Source: Shimazuella soli (GTDB lineage: Bacteria; Bacillota; Bacilli; Thermoactinomycetales; Thermoactinomycetaceae). From it: a DNA stretch of 64,000 nt. The number at the start of each line of letters is the position of its first letter. Position 1 is the stretch's first letter. The stretch is taken from contig NZ_JAKWBN010000002.1 in assembly GCF_022511585.1 (NCBI RefSeq), positions 1-64,000 of the forward strand, written 5' to 3'. The position numbers were made by a program, and so were the translations under genes. Shown here in pieces: positions 46,727 to 54,950 of the stretch. Below the pieces are notes generated by a model. That model was not told the DNA's origin. It searched no databases and worked only from the letters and a program-made list of their open reading frames with translations.

Positions 46727-46981
46727 ATGGATCATGCTCTGCGTCTTGAAAGTGAAATCAAGCAAAGATATCAAACGACCATCCCGAAAGATATACGAGA
46801 ACAAGCAAAATTAGATATTGGCGATGAGTTGATTTGGAAATATGACGAGTTACGCGATGAAATCATTATTATCCGAAAGCCCACTAAATTTACCGAAGCA
46901 TTTTGGGGACTAGGCAAAGAACTATGGGAAAAAGAAAGTGCTGATGAGTATGTGAAAAAGGAGAGAGAAGGGTGGGAGTAA
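46727..46981 (+). CDS. AbrB/SpoVT-fold antitoxin
   Basis: An 84-residue protein with an N-terminal swapped-hairpin DNA-binding domain (about residues 8-50, KQRYQTTIPKDIREQAKLDIGDELIW) and an acidic/charged C-terminal tail likely to bind the toxin. ATG 46727 follows GGAGG by nine bases. It overlaps the PIN gene by 10 bases, the standard antitoxin-first arrangement. Confidence 0.85.
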   Translation: MDHALRLESEIKQRYQTTIPKDIREQAKLDIGDELIWKYDELRDEIIIIRKPTKFTEAFWGLGKELWEKESADEYVKKEREGWE

Positions 46982-47430
46982 GCCAATTTTTTGATGATAT
47001 TCAGCGAATAGCTATGGATACAAATCTATTTATTTATGCTTTTGAACAGCATTCGAGTTATGGAGAAACGGTAAAAGAAATTTTGGAGATAGTGGAGGAA
47101 GGGCGAGTAGAAGCGATTGCTTCTGTTATTACATTTACTGAAATCTTAACTAAACCCATTCGGGAAGGTGATGAGGCACTAGAAAAACGTTATCGTATCC
47201 TCTTTTCTCATTTTCCTAACTTGTTTGTTGAACCAGTTAGTGTAGAAATATCGGAAAAAGCAGCATATTTACGTGGTAAGTATCATTTAAAAACACCAGA
47301 TGCACTAATTTTAGCAACAGCTATTACTTTAAGAGCTGATTTATTTATCACTAATGATCAAAGACTGTCTTCCGTCAAGGAAATTCGAACCATGACAATT
47401 GACGAGGTTAAAGAAGCAATTTTTAAGTAG
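46972..47430 (+). CDS. PIN-domain toxin (VapC-like)
   Basis: A 152-residue PIN-domain ribonuclease. The acidic metal-binding residues are Asp16 (MDTNLF), Glu57 (TFTEIL), Asp110 (KTPDALILA) and Asp129 (ITNDQRL), so the enzyme should be active. Family members cleave tRNA or rRNA when freed from the antitoxin. The GTG start lies inside the end of the antitoxin gene. The pair sits at the left edge of the accessory block between mdh and phoP. Confidence 0.85.
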   Translation: MGVSQFFDDIQRIAMDTNLFIYAFEQHSSYGETVKEILEIVEEGRVEAIASVITFTEILTKPIREGDEALEKRYRILFSHFPNLFVEPVSVEISEKAAYLRGKYHLKTPDALILATAITLRADLFITNDQRLSSVKEIRTMTIDEVKEAIFK

Positions 47431-47448
47431 TTTTACATGGAAACATTA

Positions 47449-47500
47449 TGTGGCACCCGGAGACAACAGCTGACAGCCATTGTACCGGGTGTTTGCCACA
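47449..47500. terminator. Hairpin between the PIN toxin gene and the coiled-coil gene
   Basis: TGTGGCA/TGCCACA outer arms and CCCGG/CCGGG inner arms enclose a 24-base loop. It lies between convergent genes. There is no T tract, so termination efficiency is uncertain. Confidence 0.5.
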
Positions 47501-47508
47501 GGAGGAGC

Positions 47509-48321
47509 TTAAGGACGTGTTTCCCCTAGCAGTTCCTGCACCTCCAGCATTAGAGCGGAGGGGTCTTCTTCCAGCATTCGGAGCTGAGCGGTCAGAATCT
47601 CTACGGCCCGTGCCGCATGATTCATGAACCGTCGCTGGTTTCGGACCTTTCGCTCCAGACGGATGACCTCCGAATTCTCGAAGAGTTGGCGTTCCAAGTG
47701 CTTGATCCGCTGACGCAATTTTGCGTTTGTAGTTTCGAGAGCCTTTGTCCAGAGCTCTGCGAGTTCGTCGAACTCGACCCTTCCGTCCTCAGAAGCCTCC
47801 AAGCGGGAAATCGTTCCCAGCAGCTTTGTGGTCTCTTCGCCATGAGCGGCCCTCAGTTGCAGGATTTCTCCTTCATGAGCTGCTCGCTGCGTTTGAAGTG
47901 CCCTTTCCATGGCTGCTTTCAGCCGAGAAATCTCCTCGGCATCGGTCTCCTGACGCTGGCGAGCTTCCTCTTGCAGCCGGGACATTTCCTCAGCGTGAGC
48001 TTTCTGTCGCTTCTGAGCTTTCTCTTCAAGTTGGGTATTCTGCGATTTGGCTTGTGTCAGTTGCCTTCGCAGCCCAGCAACCTGGGTCCTAAGCTCCCGA
48101 TTTTGCCAATAGATATCTCCATTCTGGAGTTTGTCGGTGAGTTCGGAATTCCTGCGGGTGAGCTGGGAGACCTTTGAAGTCAGCTTCCCGTTTTCTTCCT
48201 CCAGTTTCCTCTTTTCTTCCCGAAGCTGACTATTGTTCTTGTTGACAAAGTACAGGGGAATACAGAGGGCAAGTGCGAGAAGACCGAGCACGGTCAGGAA
48301 GTACCAAAAAGGGACGTACAT
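47509..48321 (-). CDS. Membrane-anchored coiled-coil protein in a G+C-rich island
   Basis: A 270-residue protein. The ATG at 48321 follows AGGAGGT; a longer frame to 48351 lacks a site. One N-terminal membrane helix (about residues 4-26, FWYFLTVLGLLALALCIPLYFV) is followed by an almost continuous coiled coil (about 30-225) rich in Glu, Gln, Arg and Leu, then a short helical end. The base composition is far more G+C-rich than vapC or phzF. It could be a scaffold or tether, but the family was not recognised and coiled-coil similarity is unreliable. Confidence 0.7.
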   Translation of the reverse strand: MYVPFWYFLTVLGLLALALCIPLYFVNKNNSQLREEKRKLEEENGKLTSKVSQLTRRNSELTDKLQNGDIYWQNRELRTQVAGLRRQLTQAKSQNTQLEEKAQKRQKAHAEEMSRLQEEARQRQETDAEEISRLKAAMERALQTQRAAHEGEILQLRAAHGEETTKLLGTISRLEASEDGRVEFDELAELWTKALETTNAKLRQRIKHLERQLFENSEVIRLERKVRNQRRFMNHAARAVEILTAQLRMLEEDPSALMLEVQELLGETRP

Positions 48322-48397
48322 TCCAACCTCCTGTGACGATAACACTATCATATACTATTTATTGATTTTGTTATAGTGAATGAATGGGGGAGATAAG

Positions 48398-49273
48398 TTG
48401 GCAAAACAATTTTTAGTAGTCAATAGTTTTACAGGGAAGCACGGTATTGGAAATCCTGCGGCTATATTTTGTGATTCATCTGGTTTAAATGACCAACAAA
48501 TGCAAGCAATCGCCATGCAGCTCAATCTCGTAGAAACCGTTTTTGTGTTTCCAGCAGAAGATGCAGACTTTACATTTCGTTATTTCACCCCTAACAAAGA
48601 AGTGCCTGTGGCAGGACATCCTACAGTCGCTGCTTGTATAGCACTTGTACATACAAATAAGATAAATCCTGCAAATAAGTCTTCGATCTATATTCATACA
48701 GCTGATGGTGTTCGAGAGGTTCGAATAGAAGAAAATGTAGATTCTGTGTATATCAAGATGAAACAAGTGGAGCCGAGTTTTCCTTCGATTGCATCTGATC
48801 GCAAGGAAGTAGCAGAAATACTTGGGATAGAGGAACAAGATTTATTAATAGATTACCCCGTTCAAGCTGTAGATTTGGGTTTAAAGCATTTGATTGTCCC
48901 TGTAAAGTCATTGGAGCGTTTAATGGCAATAAAGCGAAATATCTCTCCGCTGAAACAGTTATGTGTGGATTTAGGAGTAGATGAAGTCCAAGCATTTACC
49001 TTTGAAACATATAGTAACCACGCCACTTTACATACCAGAAATATTTGTCCCAGAGAAGGACTGGAAGACCCAGCTTGTGGGATCGGCAATGCTGCTTTAG
49101 GAGCATATTTGTGCAGGATGCAAGAATTCATAGGAAAATCTATTATTGCAGAACAAGGGAATGCAGTAGATATGCCTTGTGATATTGAGGTGGAGATAGG
49201 AAAGCAAGGAGATATTTGGATTGGGGGTACTGGGAAGCTGATGATTCAAGGGGAGTATTTGGCGATCGAATAG
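48398..49273 (+). CDS. PhzF family isomerase/epimerase
   Basis: A 291-residue protein with the PhzF/diaminopimelate-epimerase double fold. TTG 48398 is favoured because GGGGGA is six bases upstream; ATG 48380 would add six residues. The conserved catalytic Glu46 is in NLVETVFVF. GHPTVAACIAL and the C-terminal EDPACGIGNAALGAY phosphate-binding region are typical. Outside phenazine clusters these enzymes have unknown substrates, and no phenazine genes are nearby. Base composition is native. Confidence 0.87.
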   Translation: MAKQFLVVNSFTGKHGIGNPAAIFCDSSGLNDQQMQAIAMQLNLVETVFVFPAEDADFTFRYFTPNKEVPVAGHPTVAACIALVHTNKINPANKSSIYIHTADGVREVRIEENVDSVYIKMKQVEPSFPSIASDRKEVAEILGIEEQDLLIDYPVQAVDLGLKHLIVPVKSLERLMAIKRNISPLKQLCVDLGVDEVQAFTFETYSNHATLHTRNICPREGLEDPACGIGNAALGAYLCRMQEFIGKSIIAEQGNAVDMPCDIEVEIGKQGDIWIGGTGKLMIQGEYLAIE

Positions 49274-49343
49274 TGCGAATGCTATTAATTTTATGCGAAT
49301 CACCTTGGTTGATAGGAGGTTTTTGTATATACTCATAAGGAAG

Positions 49344-49358
49344 AGGTCTATATGACCT
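49344..49358 (+). promoter_or_regulatory. Palindrome before the 306-residue orphan gene
   Basis: AGGTCTATATGACCT has perfect 5-base arms around TATAT and ends 18 bases before the TTG at 49377. It could be an operator or part of the translation initiation region. Confidence 0.35.
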
Positions 49359-49376
49359 GAGGATCACCGACACAGA

Positions 49377-50297
49377 TTGGACAAACAGCAAATGAACGAC
49401 CAGACGGTCATCACTCTGCCGGACGACCTGCGCGTCTTCTACACCAGGGAGAACAACAGCCTCCGATGGCTGAGCATCGTGCGAGAGCTGCTCGGCACCT
49501 GGGGAGAGCACGTCGCGGCGAACGTTCGTGAGGGGCTGGAGGCTCCCGCCTTCAGCGACTGGACCGGACTCCACGACATCACCCTGACGAACAACCAGCG
49601 CCAGGTGTTCGAGACCTGGGGCGAGAAGATCGCGGCCGACACGCGTCAGGGGAAGAAGCTTCCCACCGTCGGTTCGATTTGGGGGAGCTCGGTCGAACTC
49701 GTCGGCTCGGAGCTGAAGGTCAACATGTTCCCGGCTCTGTTCCCCGAGAAGCTCGTCAAGGGACGCGTCCCTCGTGCGAACAGCCCGCAGTGGACGGAGG
49801 TCTACTTCGACCACCCGGAGGACATGGAGCATGTCTTCGACGGAGTCAACATCCGATACGAGGGGGACGTCAAGAATCCCGCCAAGCACAACGTCCTGAT
49901 CGGAATCCACGGAAGGACCGGCCAGCTCATGGTCTGGACCACCGGTGGGATGGTCACGGACGACATCACCGCGGCGGAGGACCCGTTCTACGCGAACTCC
50001 GCGGAGCGGCTGTTCAAGGAAGGCGGGATGAAGATCAGCGAGGCCGAGGAGCACTACTTGGCCTGGCATGGCATCGACGGTGACATGAACTACATGATGC
50101 GCCGAGTGTTCTTCCGCCGTTCAGCCGACTGGGTTCGGTACTGCTACGAGCGGCGAGAGGCCAAGAACGAGTTCACCACGCTCCTGGTCGTCCCCGCCAA
50201 TTTCCTGGCCATCCAGCGAGTCTGCGAGAAGTACGCGGACAAGCTCAAGGTCTTCTGGGTCATCGAGGAGATCGCCAAGCTGGCCTACGGAGTCTGA
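49377..50297 (+). CDS. Orphan protein in a strongly G+C-rich island
   Basis: A 306-residue soluble protein of unrecognised family. TTG 49377 is a poor start with no well-spaced ribosome-binding site; ATG 49392 also lacks one. Nearly all third codon positions are G or C, the most extreme bias in the window, resembling an actinobacterial gene. Two similar segments occur near the N-terminus: LLGTWGEHVAANVREGLEAP (about residues 39-58) and FETWGEKIAADTRQGKKLP (about 80-98), suggesting an internal duplication. The middle (YFDHPEDMEHVFDGVNIRYE, VLIGIHGRTGQLMVWTTGGM) looks beta-rich. No catalytic motif, membrane segment or signal peptide was seen. Confidence 0.7.
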   Translation: MDKQQMNDQTVITLPDDLRVFYTRENNSLRWLSIVRELLGTWGEHVAANVREGLEAPAFSDWTGLHDITLTNNQRQVFETWGEKIAADTRQGKKLPTVGSIWGSSVELVGSELKVNMFPALFPEKLVKGRVPRANSPQWTEVYFDHPEDMEHVFDGVNIRYEGDVKNPAKHNVLIGIHGRTGQLMVWTTGGMVTDDITAAEDPFYANSAERLFKEGGMKISEAEEHYLAWHGIDGDMNYMMRRVFFRRSADWVRYCYERREAKNEFTTLLVVPANFLAIQRVCEKYADKLKVFWVIEEIAKLAYGV

Positions 50298-50335
50298 TCA
50301 TGCGGTGATCCGACTGTGACGCTGTAAGGCGCCAC

Positions 50336-50392
50336 ACGCCCTGTTTCATCTGACTGCTGATGCAGATCACGATGGAGCAGGGCGTCCGCATT
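50336..50392 (+). terminator. Hairpin after the 306-residue orphan gene
   Basis: ACGCCCTG (50336-50343) pairs with CAGGGCGT (50378-50385); TTTCATC and GATGGA extend the stem inward. CCGCATTTTATA follows, a modest T tract. Confidence 0.6.
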
Positions 50393-50507
50393 TTATATGG
50401 GGAAATTATTTACCTTTTGATTAAAGGGAATTATTTGTATATTAAATATAATTTTTGTGTTATGATGCTACTGCTCCCATTGCAACCAGACCAATGATTG
50501 GAGAAAA

Positions 50508-51254
50508 ATGGCTACGAAGGATGATAACCAGAAGGAAGAGCTGATGGAGCTTCCGGAGTCAGAGCGGTTGATCGAAGAGGGACGAGAGCTTTTGGATTCC
50601 GTTTATTTTCGGATGAGACAGCGAAAGGTTCTCACCGAAGAAGAATTCCAAGCTCTGTGTCAGGCGAAGAAGAAGATGGAGAGGGCTTATTCAGCCATAT
50701 CTATCAGACGGGAAAAGCTGGGCGATTCCATTTTTCACCTGAAAGATGCCATCGAGCCACTCCTCCAGAACTCTACCACCCTTCCGCTGTTTCTGGCGAT
50801 CTGGAGGCGGAACGGAGCAGGGTTTGCGAATTTCTTTTCCCTCATCCTGCGATTCAGGAAAGGAAAAGGAAAGCTCATCAACGAAGCTTCGAAGTCGTCT
50901 TATCAACTCGCTTTCGAAGCGTTTTCTGAGCTGTCCGTCGAAGCTGGCAGTGAGGCCTTTAGAGAGCTTCCTGAGCCTGAGCGGCTTTTAGGAGAGTCGC
51001 AAGTACTGCTTGACTCTGTTTTCGAGCAGATAGGACAGGAGGAAGTCCTCTTTGCTGACGAATTCCAAGCCTTGTGCAGGGCGATCCTCACGATGGATAA
51101 GGCTTATTTCACTCTTTCTATCAGAAGAAAGAAGCTAGACCTGTCAATCGGCCACCTCAAGGATGTCATCGAGCGACTTGAAGCAGACGACAGGGTGGTC
51201 AGTATCGACACTCAGCGTTCCTTCGCGCATGCACACTCTGGATATCCCAACTAG
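50508..51254 (+). CDS. Tandem-duplicated helical protein in a G+C-rich island
   Basis: A 248-residue protein made of two clear copies of a helical unit of about 70 residues. ELPESERLIEEGRELLDSV (about 13-31) matches ELPEPERLLGESQVLLDSV in the second half. EEFQALCQAKKKMERAYSA and SIRREKLGDSIFHLKD in copy 1 match DEFQALCRAILTMDKAYFT and SIRRKKLDLSIGHLKD in copy 2. A basic linker (FRKGKGKLINEASKS) joins them. TTGGAGA precedes the ATG. The gene is more G+C-rich than the backbone and has its own terminator. No family was recognised; the conserved Cys and SIRR-KL motif are candidates for function. Confidence 0.72.
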   Translation: MATKDDNQKEELMELPESERLIEEGRELLDSVYFRMRQRKVLTEEEFQALCQAKKKMERAYSAISIRREKLGDSIFHLKDAIEPLLQNSTTLPLFLAIWRRNGAGFANFFSLILRFRKGKGKLINEASKSSYQLAFEAFSELSVEAGSEAFRELPEPERLLGESQVLLDSVFEQIGQEEVLFADEFQALCRAILTMDKAYFTLSIRRKKLDLSIGHLKDVIERLEADDRVVSIDTQRSFAHAHSGYPN

Positions 51255-51260
51255 CCGAGA

Positions 51261-51310
51261 GGGCGCAGACCGCAAGATCTGTGCCCGGGGGTAGATTATT
51301 TTCTTTTTAA
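51261..51310 (+). terminator. Terminator of the duplicated-domain gene
   Basis: GGGCGCAGA (51261-51269) pairs with TCTGTGCCC (51278-51286) including one G-U pair; a T-rich stretch (ATTATTTTCTTTTT) follows about 10 bases later. The rest of the gap to 51582 is A/T-rich; a 65-codon frame at 51379-51576 is not supported. Confidence 0.6.
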
Positions 51311-51481
51311 TTTGATCTATATAAATAGTATGTAAATTATGAATTATTTGTACCCGATATAAGAGTGACAATTACTCCTTGTGGAAATTAAAGCTGTTAT
51401 TGTTTTTATATAAGTTCAAAGAGAAAATATTTCCATTGAAATATGATAAAATGATAAATGCAAATGATTTCTCAACATTTT

Positions 51482-51497
51482 ATGTAAGCGCTTTATT
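51482..51497 (+). promoter_or_regulatory. CcpA cre site candidate upstream of the acetyl-CoA-synthetase-like gene
   Basis: ATGTAAGCGCTTTATT matches WTGNNARCGNWWWCAW at 14 of 16 positions and contains the dyad TAAGCGCTTTA. It lies 86 bases before the start codon. Acetate-activating genes are common CcpA targets. Confidence 0.6.
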
Positions 51498-51582
51498 TTT
51501 TATATGGAGTAATTATGGATTCGATTTTAAACATTTATTTCGTGTATCTGTACTACCTATTTTCAAAAGGGAGTGACAGGTT

Positions 51583-53529
51583 ATGAGTGAAACAAAACAT
51601 ACTTATATACCGACCTCTGTAAAATGGGAAGAATCGAATTTATATCAATTTATGGCGGAGCAAGGTTTTTCTTCGATTGACCAGCTTCATCGAGCGATAG
51701 AGAAAAATCCAGCATGGTTTTGGGGAGAAATGGAAAAGGCTGTCGGTTTGACATGGCACACACCGTATACGAAAGTAATGGATGATTCAAGAGGTATAGC
51801 TTGGACACGTTGGTATACCGATGGACAAACAAATGTAGCATATGATGCTGTAGACAAACATGCTGGGGGGCTTCTAGCATCCAAAGACGCTATCATTTGG
51901 GAAGCAGACGGTGGAGAGACAAGAAGGCTTACTTATAAACAATTGTCCATCGAAACCGATCAGTTTGCCCATGGCTTGCTACGGTTAGGAGTGGCAAAAG
52001 GAGATCGGATTGTGATCTATCTTCCTATGATCCCTGAAACAGTTGTGGCCATGATGGGGGCAGCAAAGATTGGTGCTATCGTTATCCCTGTATTTTCTGG
52101 CTATGGAGCAGATGCAGTTGCTGCAAGGGTAGAGGATAGTAGAGCGAAAGTTTTAATTACTGCTGATTGTTTCTACCGGCGTGGGAAAAAGGTATCTATG
52201 GGCAAGGAAGCAGAGAAAGTAGTAGACAAATGTCCTTCTCTTTCCCATGTTATTGCAGTACAAAGAGATTCCAATGAATTTATTACCAGCAATCGACAAG
52301 TAGAATGGATAACCTATCAATCTTTATTGGCAGGAACCCCGAGCACTAGCCCACTCGTTTGGTTAGAGTCAGAAACACCTTGTATGCTGCTTTATACGTC
52401 TGGAACAACCGGTAAACCAAAAGGAACCGTTCATGTGCATGTTGGATTTCCATTAAAAGCTGCACAAGACTTGAAGTATGCTTTTCATTTTCAGCAGGAA
52501 GATACACTCTGCTGGGTAACCGATATGGGCTGGATGATGGGGCCGTGGATGGTTTTTGGGGCACTGCTGCTAGGTGGTAGTATTGTTTTATACGAAGGAA
52601 CAGCTGACTATCCAAATTGCGGTCGACTCTGGAGTTTAGTAGCCAAACATCAGATCACTCATCTTGGTGTTTCCCCAACAGCAATACGAACGCTGATGAG
52701 TCAAGGTGATCATTGGGTAGAAGGACATGATCTTACTTCCCTAAAAGTGTTTGGTTCATCTGGTGAACCATGGAACAAAGATCCATGGATTTGGCTATTT
52801 GAAAAAGTAGGAAAGAGGAGATGTTCCATCGTAAACTACTCTGGTGGTACAGAAATTTCTGGTGGTATATTGTCCAGTTTTCCTGGCCTTCCCTTACAGC
52901 CTTGTTCCTTTCATGGACCGATACCAGGAATGATCGCAGATGTGGTCGATCAGGAAGGTTTATCCGTAAAAAATGAAGTCGGGGAACTGGTGATTCGGCA
53001 GGCTTGGCCAGGGATGACGAGAGGTTTTTGGCAAAATGCTGATCGCTATGAAAAATCATACTGGTCTAGGTTTCCTGATACATGGTTGCATGGTGATTGG
53101 GCAAGAACCAACGAAGATGGTTACTGGTTTATTGAGGGGCGCAGCGACGATACGCTGAAAGTTGCGGGAAAAAGAGTTGGGCCGATTGAATATGAGTCAG
53201 CACTTGTGTCTCATGAAGCAGTAGTAGAAGCTGCAACAATCGGTATACCGGATAAAGTAAAGGGAACGGTTGCTGTTTGTTTTGTTACCTTGCAAAAAAA
53301 TGTGCAGGCAACAGAAGAATTGGAAGAAGAATTGAAAATGGTAATAATAGAGAAATTAGGTAAACCATTAAAACCAAAGACAATCCATGTTGTCAGTGAG
53401 TTACCCCACACAAGAAACGGGAAGATACTACGGCGTGTTTTAAGGTCTGCCTATTTAAAGGAGAAATTAGGGGATCTGTCATCACTAGAAAACATACATG
53501 CAATTGAGGAAATTCAATCTCTCTTATAA
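51583..53529 (+). CDS. Acetyl-CoA-synthetase-like acyl-CoA/AMP ligase
   Basis: A 648-residue AMP-forming ligase of the ACS family, which activates acetate or another short acid to the CoA thioester. Motifs in order: the phosphate loop YTSGTTGKPKGTVH (near residue 270), NYSGGTEISGG, the hinge region HGDWARTNEDGYWFIEGRSDD (about 505-525) and the C-terminal acetylatable lysine in TRNGKILRR. The ATG has AAGGGAGTGACAGG upstream. A cre-like site in front suggests carbon catabolite control. Length fits AcsA, but the acyl chain specificity is uncertain. Confidence 0.9.
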   Translation: MSETKHTYIPTSVKWEESNLYQFMAEQGFSSIDQLHRAIEKNPAWFWGEMEKAVGLTWHTPYTKVMDDSRGIAWTRWYTDGQTNVAYDAVDKHAGGLLASKDAIIWEADGGETRRLTYKQLSIETDQFAHGLLRLGVAKGDRIVIYLPMIPETVVAMMGAAKIGAIVIPVFSGYGADAVAARVEDSRAKVLITADCFYRRGKKVSMGKEAEKVVDKCPSLSHVIAVQRDSNEFITSNRQVEWITYQSLLAGTPSTSPLVWLESETPCMLLYTSGTTGKPKGTVHVHVGFPLKAAQDLKYAFHFQQEDTLCWVTDMGWMMGPWMVFGALLLGGSIVLYEGTADYPNCGRLWSLVAKHQITHLGVSPTAIRTLMSQGDHWVEGHDLTSLKVFGSSGEPWNKDPWIWLFEKVGKRRCSIVNYSGGTEISGGILSSFPGLPLQPCSFHGPIPGMIADVVDQEGLSVKNEVGELVIRQAWPGMTRGFWQNADRYEKSYWSRFPDTWLHGDWARTNEDGYWFIEGRSDDTLKVAGKRVGPIEYESALVSHEAVVEAATIGIPDKVKGTVAVCFVTLQKNVQATEELEEELKMVIIEKLGKPLKPKTIHVVSELPHTRNGKILRRVLRSAYLKEKLGDLSSLENIHAIEEIQSLL

Positions 53530-53540
53530 AAGAGGAATAA

Positions 53541-53577
53541 GGTGTATGGGTTATATTATTCATACACCTTTTATTCT
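53541..53577 (+). terminator. Terminator after the acyl-CoA ligase gene
   Basis: GGTGTATG (53541-53548) pairs with CATACACC (53561-53568), followed by TTTTATTCTT, 11 bases after the stop codon. Confidence 0.8.
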
Positions 53578-53828
53578 TAGTATACAATTCTATGTGAATG
53601 ATGAAATTATCGACGGGCGAATTGATGATTCGCCCTGTGCTCCCCAATGGTCATCATTTCAACCATGGGAACCACTTTCTTCCATTATCTTGATGAGAAT
53701 CTTTGAGATAGCAAAGGAATGATCTCCACTGAGTCGGTGGATGCGAATCGAGGAGCTGGCTCGCAGCCTCACTCATTTACTTCTGTTTTCGGCGGGATAG
53801 GCTTCATAGAGCGTTATAAAAAAATACT
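53578..53828. other. Intergenic region with two foldable segments
   Basis: GGGCGAAT/ATTCGCCC forms a tight hairpin near 53617-53636. Further on, a locally G+C-rich stretch (about 53730-53800) contains GAGT...ACTC and GCGA...TCGC complementary pairs and a 19-codon frame (53741-53800) with a badly placed ribosome-binding site. No gene is called. Confidence 0.3.
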
Positions 53829-54749
53829 CTAACTTACAACTGTTTCAACAACAGTAAGCGTCTTATTATATGTATTTAAGTTAACCATTGCCCCAATCGG
53901 TACGGTCGTTTTATATGTCCCATGAGCTGTTCGCAGATTGGTTACTAGTGGCTTCCCAAGCGGCACAAGTAAATTCTCTATCAACTCATCATAAGAATCT
54001 CCATAAGAAATAGGACAGTCTGTACATTGCCCCATGACAATACCAAGACAATCTCGAAACTTTCCTGCTAGGATCATGCGGGTTAAGTCCCGATAAATTT
54101 TATCTGTCGCTTCATGTATCTCTTCCAGTACAATGATTTTCCCAGTTGTATCGATCTCATACGGTGTTCCTATTGTATCTGCAAAGGATGTTATATTTCC
54201 TCCGACTATCGGTCCTGTGACATTCCCTTGTACGAGACTTACTAAGGGGATACCAGGAGGATTTTCGATTACTTTTTGTTCGTTGATGACAGTTACAGTA
54301 GAAAAGAACTGTTCATAGTTAAAGGTAGGAGTAGTTGGTCTAAAGTCGATGAGCAGAAGGCTTTGAAAGGAGATCATATTCGAGAATTGGTATAAAATAT
54401 TGAGAAGTATCGTGATATCGCTGTATCCCGTAACGATTTTAGGGTTTCTTTGAATCACATTATAATCTAAGTATGGGAGGATATCCTTGACTCCTGTACC
54501 TCCTCGGCTAGGCAAAATCATTTTTACCTCGCGATTTTCAAACATCCGCATCAAATCGCTTGCTCTATCTTGCGCAGGAGCCGCGACAATTCCTTCGTAA
54601 TCATACACATGTTGTCCAACTAGTACTTGAAAGCCCATACTTCTAAGTACATTTATTCGTGCATTTATGGTACTTCTGGCAAGGGGACTTCCCAATGTGA
54701 CTATTCCTATGGTGTCTCCAGTTTGCAAAAAAGGGGGTTTGATTGGCAT
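53829..54749 (-). CDS. LD-carboxypeptidase (peptidase family S66)
   Basis: A 306-residue serine peptidase of the LdcA/MccF family, which trims the terminal D-alanine of muropeptide tetrapeptides or cleaves related amides. The start at ATG 54749 (MPIKPPFLQTGDTIGIV) follows AGGAGG by seven bases. Catalytic residues are the Ser in VTGYSDITILL, a Glu in VLEEIHE and the His in RTAHGTYKTTVPIGA. There is no signal peptide, so it is cytoplasmic: muropeptide recycling, or microcin C-type self-immunity as for MccF. Confidence 0.88.
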   Translation of the reverse strand: MPIKPPFLQTGDTIGIVTLGSPLARSTINARINVLRSMGFQVLVGQHVYDYEGIVAAPAQDRASDLMRMFENREVKMILPSRGGTGVKDILPYLDYNVIQRNPKIVTGYSDITILLNILYQFSNMISFQSLLLIDFRPTTPTFNYEQFFSTVTVINEQKVIENPPGIPLVSLVQGNVTGPIVGGNITSFADTIGTPYEIDTTGKIIVLEEIHEATDKIYRDLTRMILAGKFRDCLGIVMGQCTDCPISYGDSYDELIENLLVPLGKPLVTNLRTAHGTYKTTVPIGAMVNLNTYNKTLTVVETVVS

Positions 54750-54950
54750 ATTTATACCTCCTGCCAACTTACTCCCTGTATCATATTGATGAAAAAATCG
54801 GTTTATGCAAGACAAGGACAGGATGTAGCAATAAAATTATATATCTTTAAATATGAGAAAAAGGTGATTTTTAGTTCTGGTTATTGCGAATATCCTTATT
54901 TTTCTATACGATTAACATATTGTTAACTCTGTAAGTAGGAGATGAAGAAT

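Noticed and set aside
47617-48177. 186-codon plus-strand frame opposite the coiled-coil gene
   Set aside because: Antisense of the coiled-coil repeats; no start site, and the minus-strand gene has a clear site and membrane helix.
49143-50069. 308-codon minus-strand frame opposite the G+C-rich orphan
   Set aside because: High G+C removes stops on the opposite strand; the frame runs into phzF, and its composition (Arg/Leu/Val/Asp-rich) is typical antisense shadow.
51379-51576. 65-codon frame before the acyl-CoA ligase gene
   Set aside because: GTG start without a ribosome-binding site; it spans the cre site and promoter region; aromatic/Lys-rich product typical of A/T-rich noise.
53741-53800. 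19-codon G+C-rich frame MRIEELARSLTHLLLFSAG
   Set aside because: GGTGG directly abuts the ATG, no terminator or promoter; better explained as foldable intergenic DNA.
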